Shown: positions 7,033-15,646, counted from the first letter of the stretch. The stretch is DNA of 19,694 nucleotides from CAMLDH01 sp966250375 (GCA_966250375.1 CBINHE010000076.1:1-19694), one strand, 5' to 3'. Notes: a model not told the origin generated them from the sequence alone. Numbers and translations are program-made.

Positions 7033-7542
7033 TCAGGCAGGCTTGAGGGCGGCGAGTCGCCGCAAAATCTGCTGAACCAAATCAGACTGCATATCGCGAT
7101 ACAGCAGCTCTTCCTCTTTTTCTTTGGCGATGATTTGCGCTTCATTGAAGCTGATGTTGCGCTTGAGTACGATTTCTGTTGGCGCCAGCAATTCGTTTCC
7201 CTGGTTGTCCTTGACCCGCAAACGGACCTTGTACAGCAGAGAGTACTCGCGTACGCGGCCCTGCGTGTTCAACGACAGAATGATTTTCTCGCGTGTTTCG
7301 GACAGCAGTTCGACAATTGCTTGCGCCGTTTGCGGTTCCGTCACCACGGTGGTCTCGCCGCTGGCCCGGATATATCGCTTCAATTCGTTGCCGAGCGAAG
7401 ATGTATCCGAAATGGCCAGGTAGATCGTGCGAAACGGCAGATTGTCCTGGCTATTCGAGCCGCGCAACTGAAAGCCGCAAGCGGAAAGCATCATTACCAT
7501 TGCAACCATCAGTGCACACGCGATGCGGCGTTTCATTGGCAT
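7033..7542 (-). CDS. lptE: LPS-assembly lipoprotein LptE
   Basis: LptE is the outer-membrane lipoprotein that plugs LptD in the lipopolysaccharide export machine. From the chosen start it has 169 residues. A basic n-region and hydrophobic core (4-18) lead to the lipobox LSAC with lipidated Cys22, followed by GFQLRG, a typical mature LptE start. The ATG at 7542 has GGGAT close upstream and lies 16 nt past the leuS stop; a second ATG at 7536 is an alternative. A longer reading frame starting at 7623 would overlap leuS and bury the signal peptide, so it was rejected. Its place between leuS and holA is the conserved arrangement. Confidence 0.9.
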   Translation of the reverse strand: MPMKRRIACALMVAMVMMLSACGFQLRGSNSQDNLPFRTIYLAISDTSSLGNELKRYIRASGETTVVTEPQTAQAIVELLSETREKIILSLNTQGRVREYSLLYKVRLRVKDNQGNELLAPTEIVLKRNISFNEAQIIAKEKEEELLYRDMQSDLVQQILRRLAALKPA

Positions 7543-7558
7543 TTTTATCCCGAACCGG

Positions 7559-10204
7559 TTATGCAACGATATTGACCAATTTGCCAGGCACGACGATGAT
7601 TTTCTTCGGTGTGCCTTCGACATATTTCTGTACGTTCTCGTTGGTCAATGCCGCCGCTTCGATCGTTGCTTTGTCCGCATCTTTCGCGACCTTGATGCTG
7701 CCGCGCAGTTTGCCGTTGACCTGAATCATCAATTCGATTTCAGCCTGCTCCAGCGCTGCTGGATCGACTTGCGGCCATGGCGCATCGAGGATGTCACCAT
7801 GGATTTTCGCAAACCCGAGTTCCTGCCACAGCACATGGGTGATGTGCGGCGCGACCGGATTGAGCATGCGTAGAAAAATCGACAATCCTTCGCTGACCAC
7901 GGCGTCGGATGCGGCGGAGTCATCGAGCTTGGCGCCTTCCAGCGTGTTCAGCATTTTCATGCACGCAGAAACGACGGTGTTGTACTGGATGCGCTTGAAA
8001 TCGTGATCGGCTTGTTGCAAGACTTTGTGAACTTCGCGTCGCAAGGACTTGTGCGCTTCCGACAGGTCCACAGCTTCCGCGGCTTTTGCGGCAGTAATGC
8101 GTGTTGCCTGCATATGCGCATAGGTCCACACGCGCCGCAGGAAGCGATTGGCGCCTTCAACACCAGTGCCCGACCATTCCAACGTTTGTTCCGGCGGCGA
8201 TGCAAACATTGTGAACAGACGCGCGGTGTCAGCGCCGTACTGATCGATTTGCGCTTGCGGGTCGATGCCGTTGTTTTTCGACTTCGACATTTTTTCAGTG
8301 CCGCCGATGTGGACCGGTGCACCATCGGATTTCAGCTTGGCCGCGACTGGGCGGCCCTTGTCGTCGAGCGTCAGTTCGACATCTTCCGGGTTGTACCAAG
8401 TCTTCTTGCCGGACGCGTCCTCGCGGTAGTAAGTTTCGTTCAGCACCATGCCTTGTGTGAGCAGGTTGGTGAACGGCTCATCGAATTTGATCAGACCGAA
8501 GTCTCGCATCACCTTGGTCCAGAAGCGCGCATACAACAGGTGCAACACCGCATGTTCGATACCGCCGATGTATTGGTCCATCGGCATCCAGTAGTCGTTG
8601 CGCGCATCGACCATTGCTTCGGTGCTGCCGGGCGAGCAATAGCGCATGTAGTACCACGACGAATCGACGAAGGTATCCATCGTGTCTGTTTCGCGGCGCG
8701 CCGGTTTGCCGCATTGCGGGCAATCGACATGCAGGAATTTTTCATGCTTGTTGAGCGGATTGCCGCTGCCGTCCGGTACGCAATCTTCCGGCAATACAAC
8801 CGGCAGATCTTTTTCCGGCACTGGCACGTCGCCGCAGTCGGTACAGTGGATGATCGGGATCGGCGTGCCCCAATAGCGCTGGCGCGAGATGCCCCAGTCG
8901 CGCAGGCGGTAGGTGATTTTTTTCTCGCCGATACCGAGCGCAGCGAGGTCGGCTGCGATGGCGTCGACAGCGGCTTGATAATTCAAGCCATCGTATTTAC
9001 CGGAATTGATGCAGTGGCCATTCTCCTTGTCGCCATACCATTCCTGCCACGCATCGGTCGAATAAGTCTTGCCTTCGACATCGATCACTTGCTTGATCGG
9101 CAAATCGTATTTTTTTGCAAACGCAAAATCGCGCTCGTCATGCGACGGCACACCCATCACTGCGCCGTCGCCGTAGGTAATGAGGACGTAGTTGCCGACC
9201 CAGACTTCGACCTGCTTGCCGGTCAATGGATGCGTGACGAACAGACCGGTCGGCATGCCTTTCTTTTCCATCGTCGCCATGTCGGCTTCAATCACGCTGC
9301 CTTTTTTGCACTCGGCGATGAAAGCGGCGAGCTCAGGATTCGATTTGGCGGCAAAGCTTGCCAGCGCATGTTCCGGCGCGACCGCGCAGAAGGTGACGCC
9401 CATGATGGTGTCGGCGCGCGTAGTAAACACCCACAACTTGCCATCATTGATCGGTTTGCCATCGACCTTGATGTCGTGCGGGAATGCAAAGCGCACACCG
9501 GTCGATTTTCCGATCCAGTTCGATTGCATCAGGCGCACGCGCTCTGGCCAGCCGGGTAGATTGTTGTCGACATGATCGAGCAACTCTTCCGCGTACGATG
9601 TGATCTTCGCGTAGTACATCGGGATCTCGCGCTTTTCGATCAGCGCGCCGGAACGCCAGCCGCGACCGTCGATCACTTGCTCATTGGCCAGCACGGTCTG
9701 GTCGATCGGATCCCAGTTCACGGTACCGGTCTTTTTGTAGATGATGCCTTTTTCGAGCATTTTGAGGAACATCCACTGGTTCCATTTGTAATACTCGGGT
9801 TTGCACGCGGTCATTTCGCGCGACCAGTCGATGGCCAGACCCATCGACTGCATCTGCTGCTTCATGTACTCGATGTTGGAATAAGTCCACTGTGCAGGTG
9901 GCACGCCGTTGGCCATCGCGGCGTTTTCCGCCGGCATGCCGAATGCATCCCAGCCCATCGGCATCAGCACGTTGTGGCCGTTCATCCGCAGATAGCGGTA
10001 CATCACATCATTGATCGTGTAATTGCGCACATGGCCCATGTGCAGCTTGCCGGACGGGTAGGGCAGCATCGAGCAGGCGTAGAATTTTTTCTTGTCGCGA
10101 CCGCTTTTGTCTTTTGCGTGCTCGACGGTTTTATACGCATCGATTGCACGCCAATGGTCTTGTGCCGATTTTTCGACGTCGGCTGGGCTGTATTTTTCTT
10201 GCAT
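7559..10204 (-). CDS. leuS: Leucyl-tRNA synthetase
   Basis: This class I synthetase charges tRNA-Leu. From the ATG at 10204 it has 881 residues. The HIGH motif is HMGH at 55-58 and the KMSKS motif is at 638-642. The CP1 editing domain shows TTRADTIMG and GDGAVMGVPSHDERD. Two CxxC pairs (CTDC and CPQC) form a zinc-ribbon-like insertion. An in-frame ATG exists at 10240, but a perfect TATAAT on the minus strand (10244-10239) overlaps it, so that ATG would precede the transcript start. The family's usual N-terminus (MQEKYSP) also supports 10204. No Shine-Dalgarno sequence is clear. It is the first gene of the run leuS-lptE-holA-proA-hemJ. Confidence 0.96.
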   Translation of the reverse strand: MQEKYSPADVEKSAQDHWRAIDAYKTVEHAKDKSGRDKKKFYACSMLPYPSGKLHMGHVRNYTINDVMYRYLRMNGHNVLMPMGWDAFGMPAENAAMANGVPPAQWTYSNIEYMKQQMQSMGLAIDWSREMTACKPEYYKWNQWMFLKMLEKGIIYKKTGTVNWDPIDQTVLANEQVIDGRGWRSGALIEKREIPMYYAKITSYAEELLDHVDNNLPGWPERVRLMQSNWIGKSTGVRFAFPHDIKVDGKPINDGKLWVFTTRADTIMGVTFCAVAPEHALASFAAKSNPELAAFIAECKKGSVIEADMATMEKKGMPTGLFVTHPLTGKQVEVWVGNYVLITYGDGAVMGVPSHDERDFAFAKKYDLPIKQVIDVEGKTYSTDAWQEWYGDKENGHCINSGKYDGLNYQAAVDAIAADLAALGIGEKKITYRLRDWGISRQRYWGTPIPIIHCTDCGDVPVPEKDLPVVLPEDCVPDGSGNPLNKHEKFLHVDCPQCGKPARRETDTMDTFVDSSWYYMRYCSPGSTEAMVDARNDYWMPMDQYIGGIEHAVLHLLYARFWTKVMRDFGLIKFDEPFTNLLTQGMVLNETYYREDASGKKTWYNPEDVELTLDDKGRPVAAKLKSDGAPVHIGGTEKMSKSKNNGIDPQAQIDQYGADTARLFTMFASPPEQTLEWSGTGVEGANRFLRRVWTYAHMQATRITAAKAAEAVDLSEAHKSLRREVHKVLQQADHDFKRIQYNTVVSACMKMLNTLEGAKLDDSAASDAVVSEGLSIFLRMLNPVAPHITHVLWQELGFAKIHGDILDAPWPQVDPAALEQAEIELMIQVNGKLRGSIKVAKDADKATIEAAALTNENVQKYVEGTPKKIIVVPGKLVNIVA

Positions 10205-10238
10205 GACGGATGGCGCCAAAAGTGGATATGAACCAAAC

Positions 10239-10244
10239 ATTATA
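10239..10244 (-). promoter_or_regulatory. -10 box of the leuS operon
   Basis: On the minus strand these bases read TATAAT, a perfect sigma-70 -10 element, about 35 nt before the chosen leuS ATG. No good -35 box is seen 16-18 bp upstream. A transcript starting about 7 nt downstream would have a leader of roughly 25-30 nt. Confidence 0.5.
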
Positions 10245-10297
10245 CTGGTTCAGCCCCTCTCGTAGCACCGCGGCCGCCGCCGATTTTGGGCGCAAAA

Positions 10298-10624
10298 TCA
10301 GTGCAAAATCAACTCTAAAGCGGGTTTTTCGCCGTAATCTTCGTAACGCTCGTTGATTCCGCCGATGCAGAATGCCATTTCTTCCAGAATTTCGGGCGCA
10401 TGTTTGCGTAACAAATCGGCATCTTGCACTTCGATTTGCAGGGTCTCATCCGGTTTCAGCCGAAAGGCCGACATGGTGTCATCATCGCGCAGATAGCTGA
10501 GGCAATCGACCCATGCATCCATGGTGCGGCCGTAAAAGCTGGGGAACCCGAACGCGTTCTGGCATTCGGTGTGAAACGAATCCCAGTCGGTGATGACTGC
10601 GCCATTGATGCGAACGGTGGCCAT
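10298..10624 (-). CDS. Barstar-family (barnase-inhibitor-like) protein
   Basis: This acidic 108-residue protein resembles barstar, which blocks the active site of barnase-type ribonucleases. The strongest match is FPSFYGRTMDAWVDCL (27-42) against barstar's LPEYYGENLDALWDCL; Asp36 and Asp40 correspond to barstar Asp35 and Asp39, which contact barnase. The start ATG overlaps the exbD stop codon by one base (TAATG), implying translational coupling and coexpression with exbB/exbD. No barnase-like ribonuclease gene is nearby, so it is an orphan inhibitor, a defence against foreign ribonucleases, or a family member with another role. The family call rests on motif and length. Confidence 0.75.
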   Translation of the reverse strand: MATVRINGAVITDWDSFHTECQNAFGFPSFYGRTMDAWVDCLSYLRDDDTMSAFRLKPDETLQIEVQDADLLRKHAPEILEEMAFCIGGINERYEDYGEKPALELILH

Positions 10625-11055
10625 TATTTTTTGGCGGGGATTTCTTTTGCGTCGGTCACAAAACCTATTTTGGTCAATCCATTGGTTTGCGCTGTGGCCA
10701 TCACTTGGGCAATCACTTCATAGCGGGTCGCTTTGTCGGCGCGTAATTGCAACTCCGGCTGCGGATTCTTCTTTGCAGCAACGGCCAGTTTGGCGTCCAG
10801 ATCTTTGTCGGAAATGACGTCATTGTTCCAGTAGATTGCGCCAGCATGGTTGATCGACAGCGAAATCGTCTCGGGCTTTTCCGGCGCTGGCGCCGATTGC
10901 GCGTTCGGTAAATCGAGCTTGATCGCATGTGTAAACATCGGCGCGGTGATGATGAATATCACCAGCAATACCAGCATCACGTCGACCATCGGCGTGACAT
11001 TGATTTCCGACATCGGTGCTTGCTTGTTGTTGTCGTTGAATCCGCCAAATGCCAT
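10624..11055 (-). CDS. exbD: ExbD/TolR-family proton-channel subunit
   Basis: ExbD works with ExbB as an inner-membrane proton channel that energises TonB-dependent (or Tol-Pal) outer-membrane processes. The 143-residue protein has a short cytosolic N-terminus, one membrane helix (about 23-41) preceded by INVTPMVD with the essential Asp25, and a periplasmic domain rich in Ala/Pro/Lys. An AGGAT box lies 7 nt before the ATG. It follows exbB by 62 nt and overlaps the barstar-like gene by one base. The absence of tonB, tolA or tolB nearby leaves the exact partner open. The C-terminal region is ExbD-like in length. Confidence 0.88.
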   Translation of the reverse strand: MAFGGFNDNNKQAPMSEINVTPMVDVMLVLLVIFIITAPMFTHAIKLDLPNAQSAPAPEKPETISLSINHAGAIYWNNDVISDKDLDAKLAVAAKKNPQPELQLRADKATRYEVIAQVMATAQTNGLTKIGFVTDAKEIPAKK

Positions 11056-11117
11056 TTTCTATCCTGATTGTTGGATACAGAGTACCGCTGCGCTCAATTC
11101 TGTCCCGCAAGTAATTT

Positions 11118-11795
11118 TTATTTGCCGACGCGAGTGCCGGTCGTCAAATAGGCATGCAGGTCATGCGCAAACGCATCGAGTTCCGCCAGCGTAATGCGAT
11201 TGACACGCGTAAATGCGTTGTACGCTAGTACTGCCGGGATCGCCACGCTCAAGCCTAGCGCGGTCATGATCAACGCTTCGCCGACCGGTCCGGCGATCTT
11301 GTCGATTTGTACTGTTCCCGTTGAGGAGACCGCAATCAGCGCATGGTAAATGCCCCAGACAGTCCCCAACAAGCCGACGAACGGCGCGGTCGACCCTACC
11401 GATGCCAGCAAGGTAAGGCCACTTTCCAGGCGCGATGACACGCGGTTGATTTCCTGGCGCAAAGTGCGCGTGATCAATTCGCTTGGATCGCTTGCGGCAT
11501 TGAGCGAGCCGGTTTGCGACTTGAGGTTGGCGGCTTCCGTGCTTTGCGATGCGAGCGGGGTATACACATTTTCGCTATCCACGTTTTTCAGCATGGCGAT
11601 GGCATCGGTGAGCGTCGGCGCTTTCCAGAAGCCTTCCACCGCGCTGGCGCTCTTGCGGGTGCGCCATGAACTCCATGCTTTGGCCAGAATGTAATACCAG
11701 CTGATGACCGACATCAGCAAGAGCGCGTACGCGACGGCATGTGATACTGCATCGCCTTGTGACCAGTAATGAGCGAGTCCCGAAGTTTGGTTCAT
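11118..11795 (-). CDS. exbB: MotA/TolQ/ExbB proton-channel family protein
   Basis: ExbB forms the pentameric inner-membrane channel around ExbD. The 225-residue protein has three membrane segments (about 18-38, 127-150 and 170-192) with a cytosolic loop between the first two. The conserved channel regions GSTAPFVGLLGTVWGIYHAL (134-153) and GPVGEALIMTALGLSVAIP (169-187) are clear. It begins 35 nt after dapB and is followed by exbD. Coexpression with bamE and dapB would group envelope functions. TolQ is the main alternative, but the lack of tolA, tolB and pal nearby favours ExbB. Confidence 0.88.
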   Translation of the reverse strand: MNQTSGLAHYWSQGDAVSHAVAYALLLMSVISWYYILAKAWSSWRTRKSASAVEGFWKAPTLTDAIAMLKNVDSENVYTPLASQSTEAANLKSQTGSLNAASDPSELITRTLRQEINRVSSRLESGLTLLASVGSTAPFVGLLGTVWGIYHALIAVSSTGTVQIDKIAGPVGEALIMTALGLSVAIPAVLAYNAFTRVNRITLAELDAFAHDLHAYLTTGTRVGK

Positions 11796-11830
11796 GGTTG
11801 TCCGGTGCGAAGAAATGAGTTTTGGTTTGG

Positions 11831-12631
11831 TTAGCGCAGCCCTAGTACGTCCTGCATGTCGTACAAGCCGTTTTCCTTGTCGGCTAAAAACCGCGCGGCG
11901 CGCAGGCTGCCGTGCGCATACGTTACACGACTGGAGGATTTATGGGTGACTTCGATGCGTTCGCCGATGCCGGCAAACAGTACGGTATGGTCACCCACGA
12001 TATCGCCGCCGCGGATGGTGGCAAAGCCGATCGTCGATGGGTCGCGTTCGCCGGTGACGCCTTCGCGCCCATAGACGGCAACGTCATTCAGGTTGCGGCC
12101 AATGGCGCCGGCGATGACTTCGCCCATTTTGAGCGCGGTGCCGGACGGCGCATCAACCTTGTGGCGGTGGTGCGCTTCGATGATTTCGATGTCGTAGCCT
12201 TCCGAGAAATTCTTGGCTGCCATCTCCAGCAATTTCATCGTGACATTGACGCCCACGCTCATGTTGGGCGCGAACACGATGGCAACGCGCTGCGCGGCAG
12301 CGGCAATCGCCGCCTTACCGGCCTCGTCGAAACCTGTGGTGCCGATAATCATCTTGATGCCGTGTGCGGCGCAATATTCCAGATGCTTCAGCGTGCCTTC
12401 CGGCCGAGTGAAATCGATCAGGAACTCGGCATTGGCCAAGCCCTTTGCCAGATCGGACTCAATCAATACGCCGGAAGGCTTGCCGAGGAAAATCGCGGCA
12501 TCGGTGCCGAGGCCGCGGGCATTGGCAAGCGCGCCGGACAAGGTGGCGTCCGGCGCATTTTGTACCGCCTCGATCAACATGCGACCCATGCGCCCGGAGG
12601 CGCCTGCTACTGCAATTTTCAATTTATTCAT
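11831..12631 (-). CDS. dapB: 4-hydroxy-tetrahydrodipicolinate reductase
   Basis: DapB reduces hydroxy-tetrahydrodipicolinate with NAD(P)H in the diaminopimelate/lysine pathway, supplying peptidoglycan and lysine. The 266-residue length is standard. The N-terminal Rossmann motif is VAGASGRMG (8-16), and IGTTGF (96-101) and FAPNMSVGVN (120-129) are typical. The substrate-binding and catalytic segment EAHHRHKVDAPSGTA (152-166) carries His154, His155 and Lys158. It starts 29 nt after bamE and ends 35 nt before exbB. No strong ribosome binding site is visible. Confidence 0.96.
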   Translation of the reverse strand: MNKLKIAVAGASGRMGRMLIEAVQNAPDATLSGALANARGLGTDAAIFLGKPSGVLIESDLAKGLANAEFLIDFTRPEGTLKHLEYCAAHGIKMIIGTTGFDEAGKAAIAAAAQRVAIVFAPNMSVGVNVTMKLLEMAAKNFSEGYDIEIIEAHHRHKVDAPSGTALKMGEVIAGAIGRNLNDVAVYGREGVTGERDPSTIGFATIRGGDIVGDHTVLFAGIGERIEVTHKSSSRVTYAHGSLRAARFLADKENGLYDMQDVLGLR

Positions 12632-12660
12632 CTGTGCGGATTTTGGCTGCGGGCAGCTGT

Positions 12661-13221
12661 TTATTTTGATACCGGTGCTGCTTCCGGCGCAGGCGCTGCC
12701 TGTCCTGCAATCAGGGACAGATAATCTTTTTCAGTCGGCAGATCGCCGCCTTCCACTTGAACCAGGCGGTTGTCCTTGAAGAATACGGCGACGTGGCTGG
12801 TGATGATGTCGCCATTGCCTTTTTCAATACGGAAAGGATAATCCCAGCGATCTTTGTGAAAGAGATCGGTCAAAAGGGGCGTGCCCATCACGAAGCGCAC
12901 TTGATCCTGCGTCATGCCGCCTTCTTTGAGACTTTCCTTGAGTTGCGCCACCATTTCACGCGACACGAAGTTGCCTTGCTGGATGTCGATGCGGTAGGGC
13001 GAAAAAATGCCGAGGAAACGTCGTTCCTTGCTGGTTTGCACGCCGCTATTGGCGGCTACTGTTGGTGCTGGCTTGGCCTTGGCCGCGCCAGCACTGGGGG
13101 CAACCGGTTCTTCCATCAATGGATTTTTCGATGCACAGCCCGTCAGGCAGCTAGCGAGAGCAAAACAAACACTGGCGATAACGGCAGGCATGCGCTCAGA
13201 ATAGGAAGGCAGCATTCGCAT
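12661..13221 (-). CDS. bamE: Outer-membrane protein assembly factor BamE (SmpA/OmlA)
   Basis: BamE is a small lipoprotein of the Bam complex that inserts beta-barrel proteins in the outer membrane. From the ATG at 13221 it has 186 residues, with Arg residues before a hydrophobic segment and the lipobox LTGC at 26-29 (lipidated Cys29). The SmpA/OmlA core shows YRIDIQQGNFV, then MTQDQVRFVMGTPLLTDLF and DRWDYPFRI. Between lipobox and core lies a low-complexity Ala/Pro/Lys linker. Upstream TTG and downstream ATG codons are possible starts; 13221 was chosen because it keeps a basic n-region. No Shine-Dalgarno sequence is evident at any of them. Divergence from fur is common in betaproteobacteria. 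Confidence 0.88.
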   Translation of the reverse strand: MRMLPSYSERMPAVIASVCFALASCLTGCASKNPLMEEPVAPSAGAAKAKPAPTVAANSGVQTSKERRFLGIFSPYRIDIQQGNFVSREMVAQLKESLKEGGMTQDQVRFVMGTPLLTDLFHKDRWDYPFRIEKGNGDIITSHVAVFFKDNRLVQVEGGDLPTEKDYLSLIAGQAAPAPEAAPVSK

Positions 13222-13237
13222 ATGGGGTTTCAATTGA

Positions 13238-13267
13238 TTGAGCAAGTGTGCTAAAACGCTATATGAT
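13238..13267 (+). promoter_or_regulatory. Candidate fur promoter
   Basis: TTGAGC (13238-13243), an 18-bp spacer and TATGAT (13262-13267) form a plausible sigma-70 promoter, with the fur ATG 30 nt further on. The bamE promoter must lie in the same 76-bp gap on the other strand, but no clear match was found. No convincing 19-bp Fur box is visible. Confidence 0.4.
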
Positions 13268-13297
13268 AAAGCAGATCACCCCAATCTAACGAACAAC

Positions 13298-13726
13298 ATG
13301 CCTAACAACCCTTCAGAACTGAAAGCCAGCGGCCTGAAAGCGACGCTGCCGCGGCTCAAAATCCTCGAAATTTTCCAGAATAGTCCGGTGCGCCATCTGA
13401 GCGCCGAAGATGTGTATAAAGTATTGTTGACCGAAAATATGGATGTCGGGCTGGCAACTGTATATCGCGTATTGACCCAATTCGAGCAGGCCGGTCTGTT
13501 GCACCGAAATCACTTTGAGACCGGCAAGGCGGTTTTCGAACTCAACGAAGGCTCCCACCATGACCATCTGGTGTGCCTCGATTGCGGCCTGGTGGAGGAG
13601 TTTTACGATGAAGAAATTGAAATGCGCCAGAAAAAAATTGCAATGGAACGCGGATTCGAGATCTCTGAACATGCGCTGGCGCTGTACGGCCACTGCACCA
13701 AAACCGCCTGCCCGCGTCGGGGATAA
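13298..13726 (+). CDS. fur: Ferric uptake regulator
   Basis: Fur represses iron-acquisition genes when loaded with Fe(II). From the ATG at 13298 it has 142 residues, a typical length. The winged helix spans about 1-80, with recognition-helix sequence LATVYRVLTQFEQAGLL (52-68). Metal-site residues are HHDH (87-90), Cys93 and Cys96 of the CxxC, His125, and the C-terminal Cys133 and Cys138. A longer frame starting at a TTG (13238) was rejected because it adds unrelated residues and overlaps the promoter. The ribosome binding site is weak. Convergent hrcA follows after 104 nt. Confidence 0.95.
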   Translation: MPNNPSELKASGLKATLPRLKILEIFQNSPVRHLSAEDVYKVLLTENMDVGLATVYRVLTQFEQAGLLHRNHFETGKAVFELNEGSHHDHLVCLDCGLVEEFYDEEIEMRQKKIAMERGFEISEHALALYGHCTKTACPRRG

Positions 13727-13830
13727 TAAGAAGTATTTTCTTATATGTTGAGAGTAGGGCGGGCCGCGTAAGTGGGGGCAGCAAGCCTAGTTCGCTGCAC
13801 GGCGACACCTCATAAGGCCTTGGCAGTTTC

Positions 13831-14853
13831 CTAGGGATGGCTCAATGCATTCGATAGCAGCTTGGCCGTAATGTCGACAATCGGAATTACCCGCTCGTAC
13901 GCCATGCGGGTGGGGCCGATTACTCCCAGCGTACCAACGATTTTGCCGTTGACCTCGTAAGGCGCGGTGACCACGCTCATTTCATCCATCGGTACTAACT
14001 GCGATTCGCCGCCGATGAAGATCTGTACGCCGGTTGCCTTGCTCGATATGTCGAGCAATTGCATCAAGCCGGTTTTTTGTTCGAACATGTCAAAGAGCTT
14101 GCGCAATGACGCCATGTTCGACGACAGGTCGGTCACGCTCAACAAATTGCGTTCGCCTGAAATCACAACCTCATCGCTGTTGTCGTTCATTGCATCGCTG
14201 CCGGCTTCGACGGCCGCTTGCAGCAGGCCGGTCATGTCATCCCGTAATTGCCGCAGTTCGCCTTGCAGGCGTGCGCGTACGTCGTCGAAACTAAGTCCGC
14301 CGAAGTGCTGGTTGATATAGTTTGCAGCTGTAGTCAGTTGCGAGGGCGTGTAGTCGATATCAGTCAACAGTAGGCGGTTTTGCACATCGCCGCCGGGCGA
14401 TACGATGACAAGCAAAATGCGTTTTTCGGACAGGCGTAGAAATTCGATTTGCTGGAATACCGATTCGTGCCGCGGCGTTAGCACCACGCCAGCAAATTGG
14501 GATAGAGATGACAGCACTTGCGCTGCATTGGCGATAATTTTCTGCGGTGAATTGGTTTGCAGCCGCGATTGCAACCTTGACTCAAGCGCCGATGCGTCGA
14601 TCGCTTGCACTGTCAACAAGGTGTCGACGAATATCCGATAGCCGCGCGGGGTAGGGATGCGTCCGGCTGAAGTGTGCGGACTGGCAACGAAACCCATTTC
14701 CTCCAAGTCGGCCATGATATTGCGGATGGTCGCTGGCGACAGATCCAGGCCGGAAATTTTCGACAGCGCGCGCGAACCGACCGGCTGGCCGTCCGTGATA
14801 TAGCGTTCGACCAAGGCTTTCAGTAGAGTTTGGGCGCGGTTATCAAGTTGCAT
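13831..14853 (-). CDS. hrcA: Heat-inducible transcription repressor HrcA
   Basis: HrcA binds CIRCE operators of groE/dnaK heat-shock genes and depends on GroEL for activity. The protein has 340 residues. The N-terminal winged helix shows VGSRAL (25-30), SPATIRNIMADLEEMGF (39-55) and HTSAGRIPTPRGYRIFVD (60-77), all diagnostic. The GAF-like middle and C-terminal regions follow. No CIRCE inverted repeat (TTAGCACTC-N9-GAGTGCTAA) is visible upstream or elsewhere in the window, so autoregulation through CIRCE is not supported here. It lies 73 nt after the HAD-family gene on the same strand. Confidence 0.95.
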   Translation of the reverse strand: MQLDNRAQTLLKALVERYITDGQPVGSRALSKISGLDLSPATIRNIMADLEEMGFVASPHTSAGRIPTPRGYRIFVDTLLTVQAIDASALESRLQSRLQTNSPQKIIANAAQVLSSLSQFAGVVLTPRHESVFQQIEFLRLSEKRILLVIVSPGGDVQNRLLLTDIDYTPSQLTTAANYINQHFGGLSFDDVRARLQGELRQLRDDMTGLLQAAVEAGSDAMNDNSDEVVISGERNLLSVTDLSSNMASLRKLFDMFEQKTGLMQLLDISSKATGVQIFIGGESQLVPMDEMSVVTAPYEVNGKIVGTLGVIGPTRMAYERVIPIVDITAKLLSNALSHP

Positions 14854-14926
14854 ATCGTTATTTTATTCGAGCGTCGGGACAGATGATAGCGAATGTTCGT
14901 AAATAGAAGCATTCCCGGCCTCAATG

Positions 14927-15646
14927 TTAAATCTTTTTCATTATGCGCTCAGTTAGCCATTGGTCCAGCTCATATAGTGTCGTGCATACGGCATCCGGTT
15001 GAATATGGCCGGGCAACGTGCGGATCGGCTCCAATTCTGTCCGGTTCATCCACACACCGCGCAAGCCGGCTTTTTGCGCGCCTTCCACGTCAAGTACCGG
15101 ATCATCGCCAACATAAATCGCCTCGGCCGGCGCGACACCCATTGCATCACAGGCGGCGTGAAAAATTGCTGCATCCGGCTTCGCGCAGCCTGAATTGTGG
15201 GCGGCTATCGAGATATGAAAGTGGTGTGCCAGGCCGATTTCTTCCAGATCGGCAAACCCATTCGAGATCGAACCCACCTTAACCAGTTCGTTCAGGCGCG
15301 TTAGCGTCGGCAGTACATCATCGAACGGCGTGACCACATTGCGCGCCTTGGAAAATATTGCCATCGCCAGATCGACCTTGACGGCGTCTTCGCCAACGGC
15401 ATTGAAAGCCTCGGTCAGCGTCGCATGCCGCAGCGCCCATGGATTGACCTGATAGCGCTGATCAGTGGCCAGCAAGGCGCTGCGCATGTCGCGCAAGCAG
15501 TCATTGGTAAATTGTTGCGTCACACTCGGCGCATGGACGGCAAGCCAGTCGTACAAAATGATCTCGGCGCGCTTGATGACCGGCACAATCGGCCACAGCG
15601 TGTCATCCAGATCGAACAGCACGGCTTTAACGGGTAAGGTATTCAT
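14927..15646 (-). CDS. HAD-superfamily hydrolase, subfamily IA (YjjG-like phosphatase)
   Basis: A 239-residue cytosolic phosphatase-type protein. Motif I is FDLDDTLWP with nucleophile Asp12 and acid Asp14. The helical cap spans about 20-105. Motif II is SISNG (126-130, Ser128), motif III is Lys156 in CAKPD, and motif IV is GDDPVLD (180-186). This is a complete HAD active site. The substrate cannot be told from sequence; nucleotides, phosphosugars and phosphoglycolate are all handled by relatives. It is divergent from nadK and upstream of hrcA, so it could be cotranscribed with hrcA. Confidence 0.88.
   Translation of the reverse strand: MNTLPVKAVLFDLDDTLWPIVPVIKRAEIILYDWLAVHAPSVTQQFTNDCLRDMRSALLATDQRYQVNPWALRHATLTEAFNAVGEDAVKVDLAMAIFSKARNVVTPFDDVLPTLTRLNELVKVGSISNGFADLEEIGLAHHFHISIAAHNSGCAKPDAAIFHAACDAMGVAPAEAIYVGDDPVLDVEGAQKAGLRGVWMNRTELEPIRTLPGHIQPDAVCTTLYELDQWLTERIMKKI

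Noticed and set aside
8003..9559. A 518-codon plus-strand frame opposite leuS
   Set aside because: leuS on the minus strand is unmistakable and the antisense frame is His/Arg-rich with no domain, typical of a shadow frame.
10282..10299. GATTTT/AAAATC hairpin at the end of the barstar-like gene
   Set aside because: Six-bp, mostly A-T stem overlapping the stop codon, no T-tract following a stable stem.
13222..13297. Fur box in the bamE-fur gap
   Set aside because: Only a partial GATAA-containing stretch is present; it does not approach the 19-bp consensus dyad.
13726..13744. AT-only 7-bp hairpin (ATAAGAA/TTCTTAT) over the fur stop codon, possible terminator between convergent fur and hrcA
   Set aside because: No G-C-rich stem and no T-run on a stable hairpin; too weak to call.
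14854..14926. CIRCE element upstream of hrcA
   Set aside because: No TTAGCACTC or GAGTGCTAA half-site was found here or elsewhere in the window.
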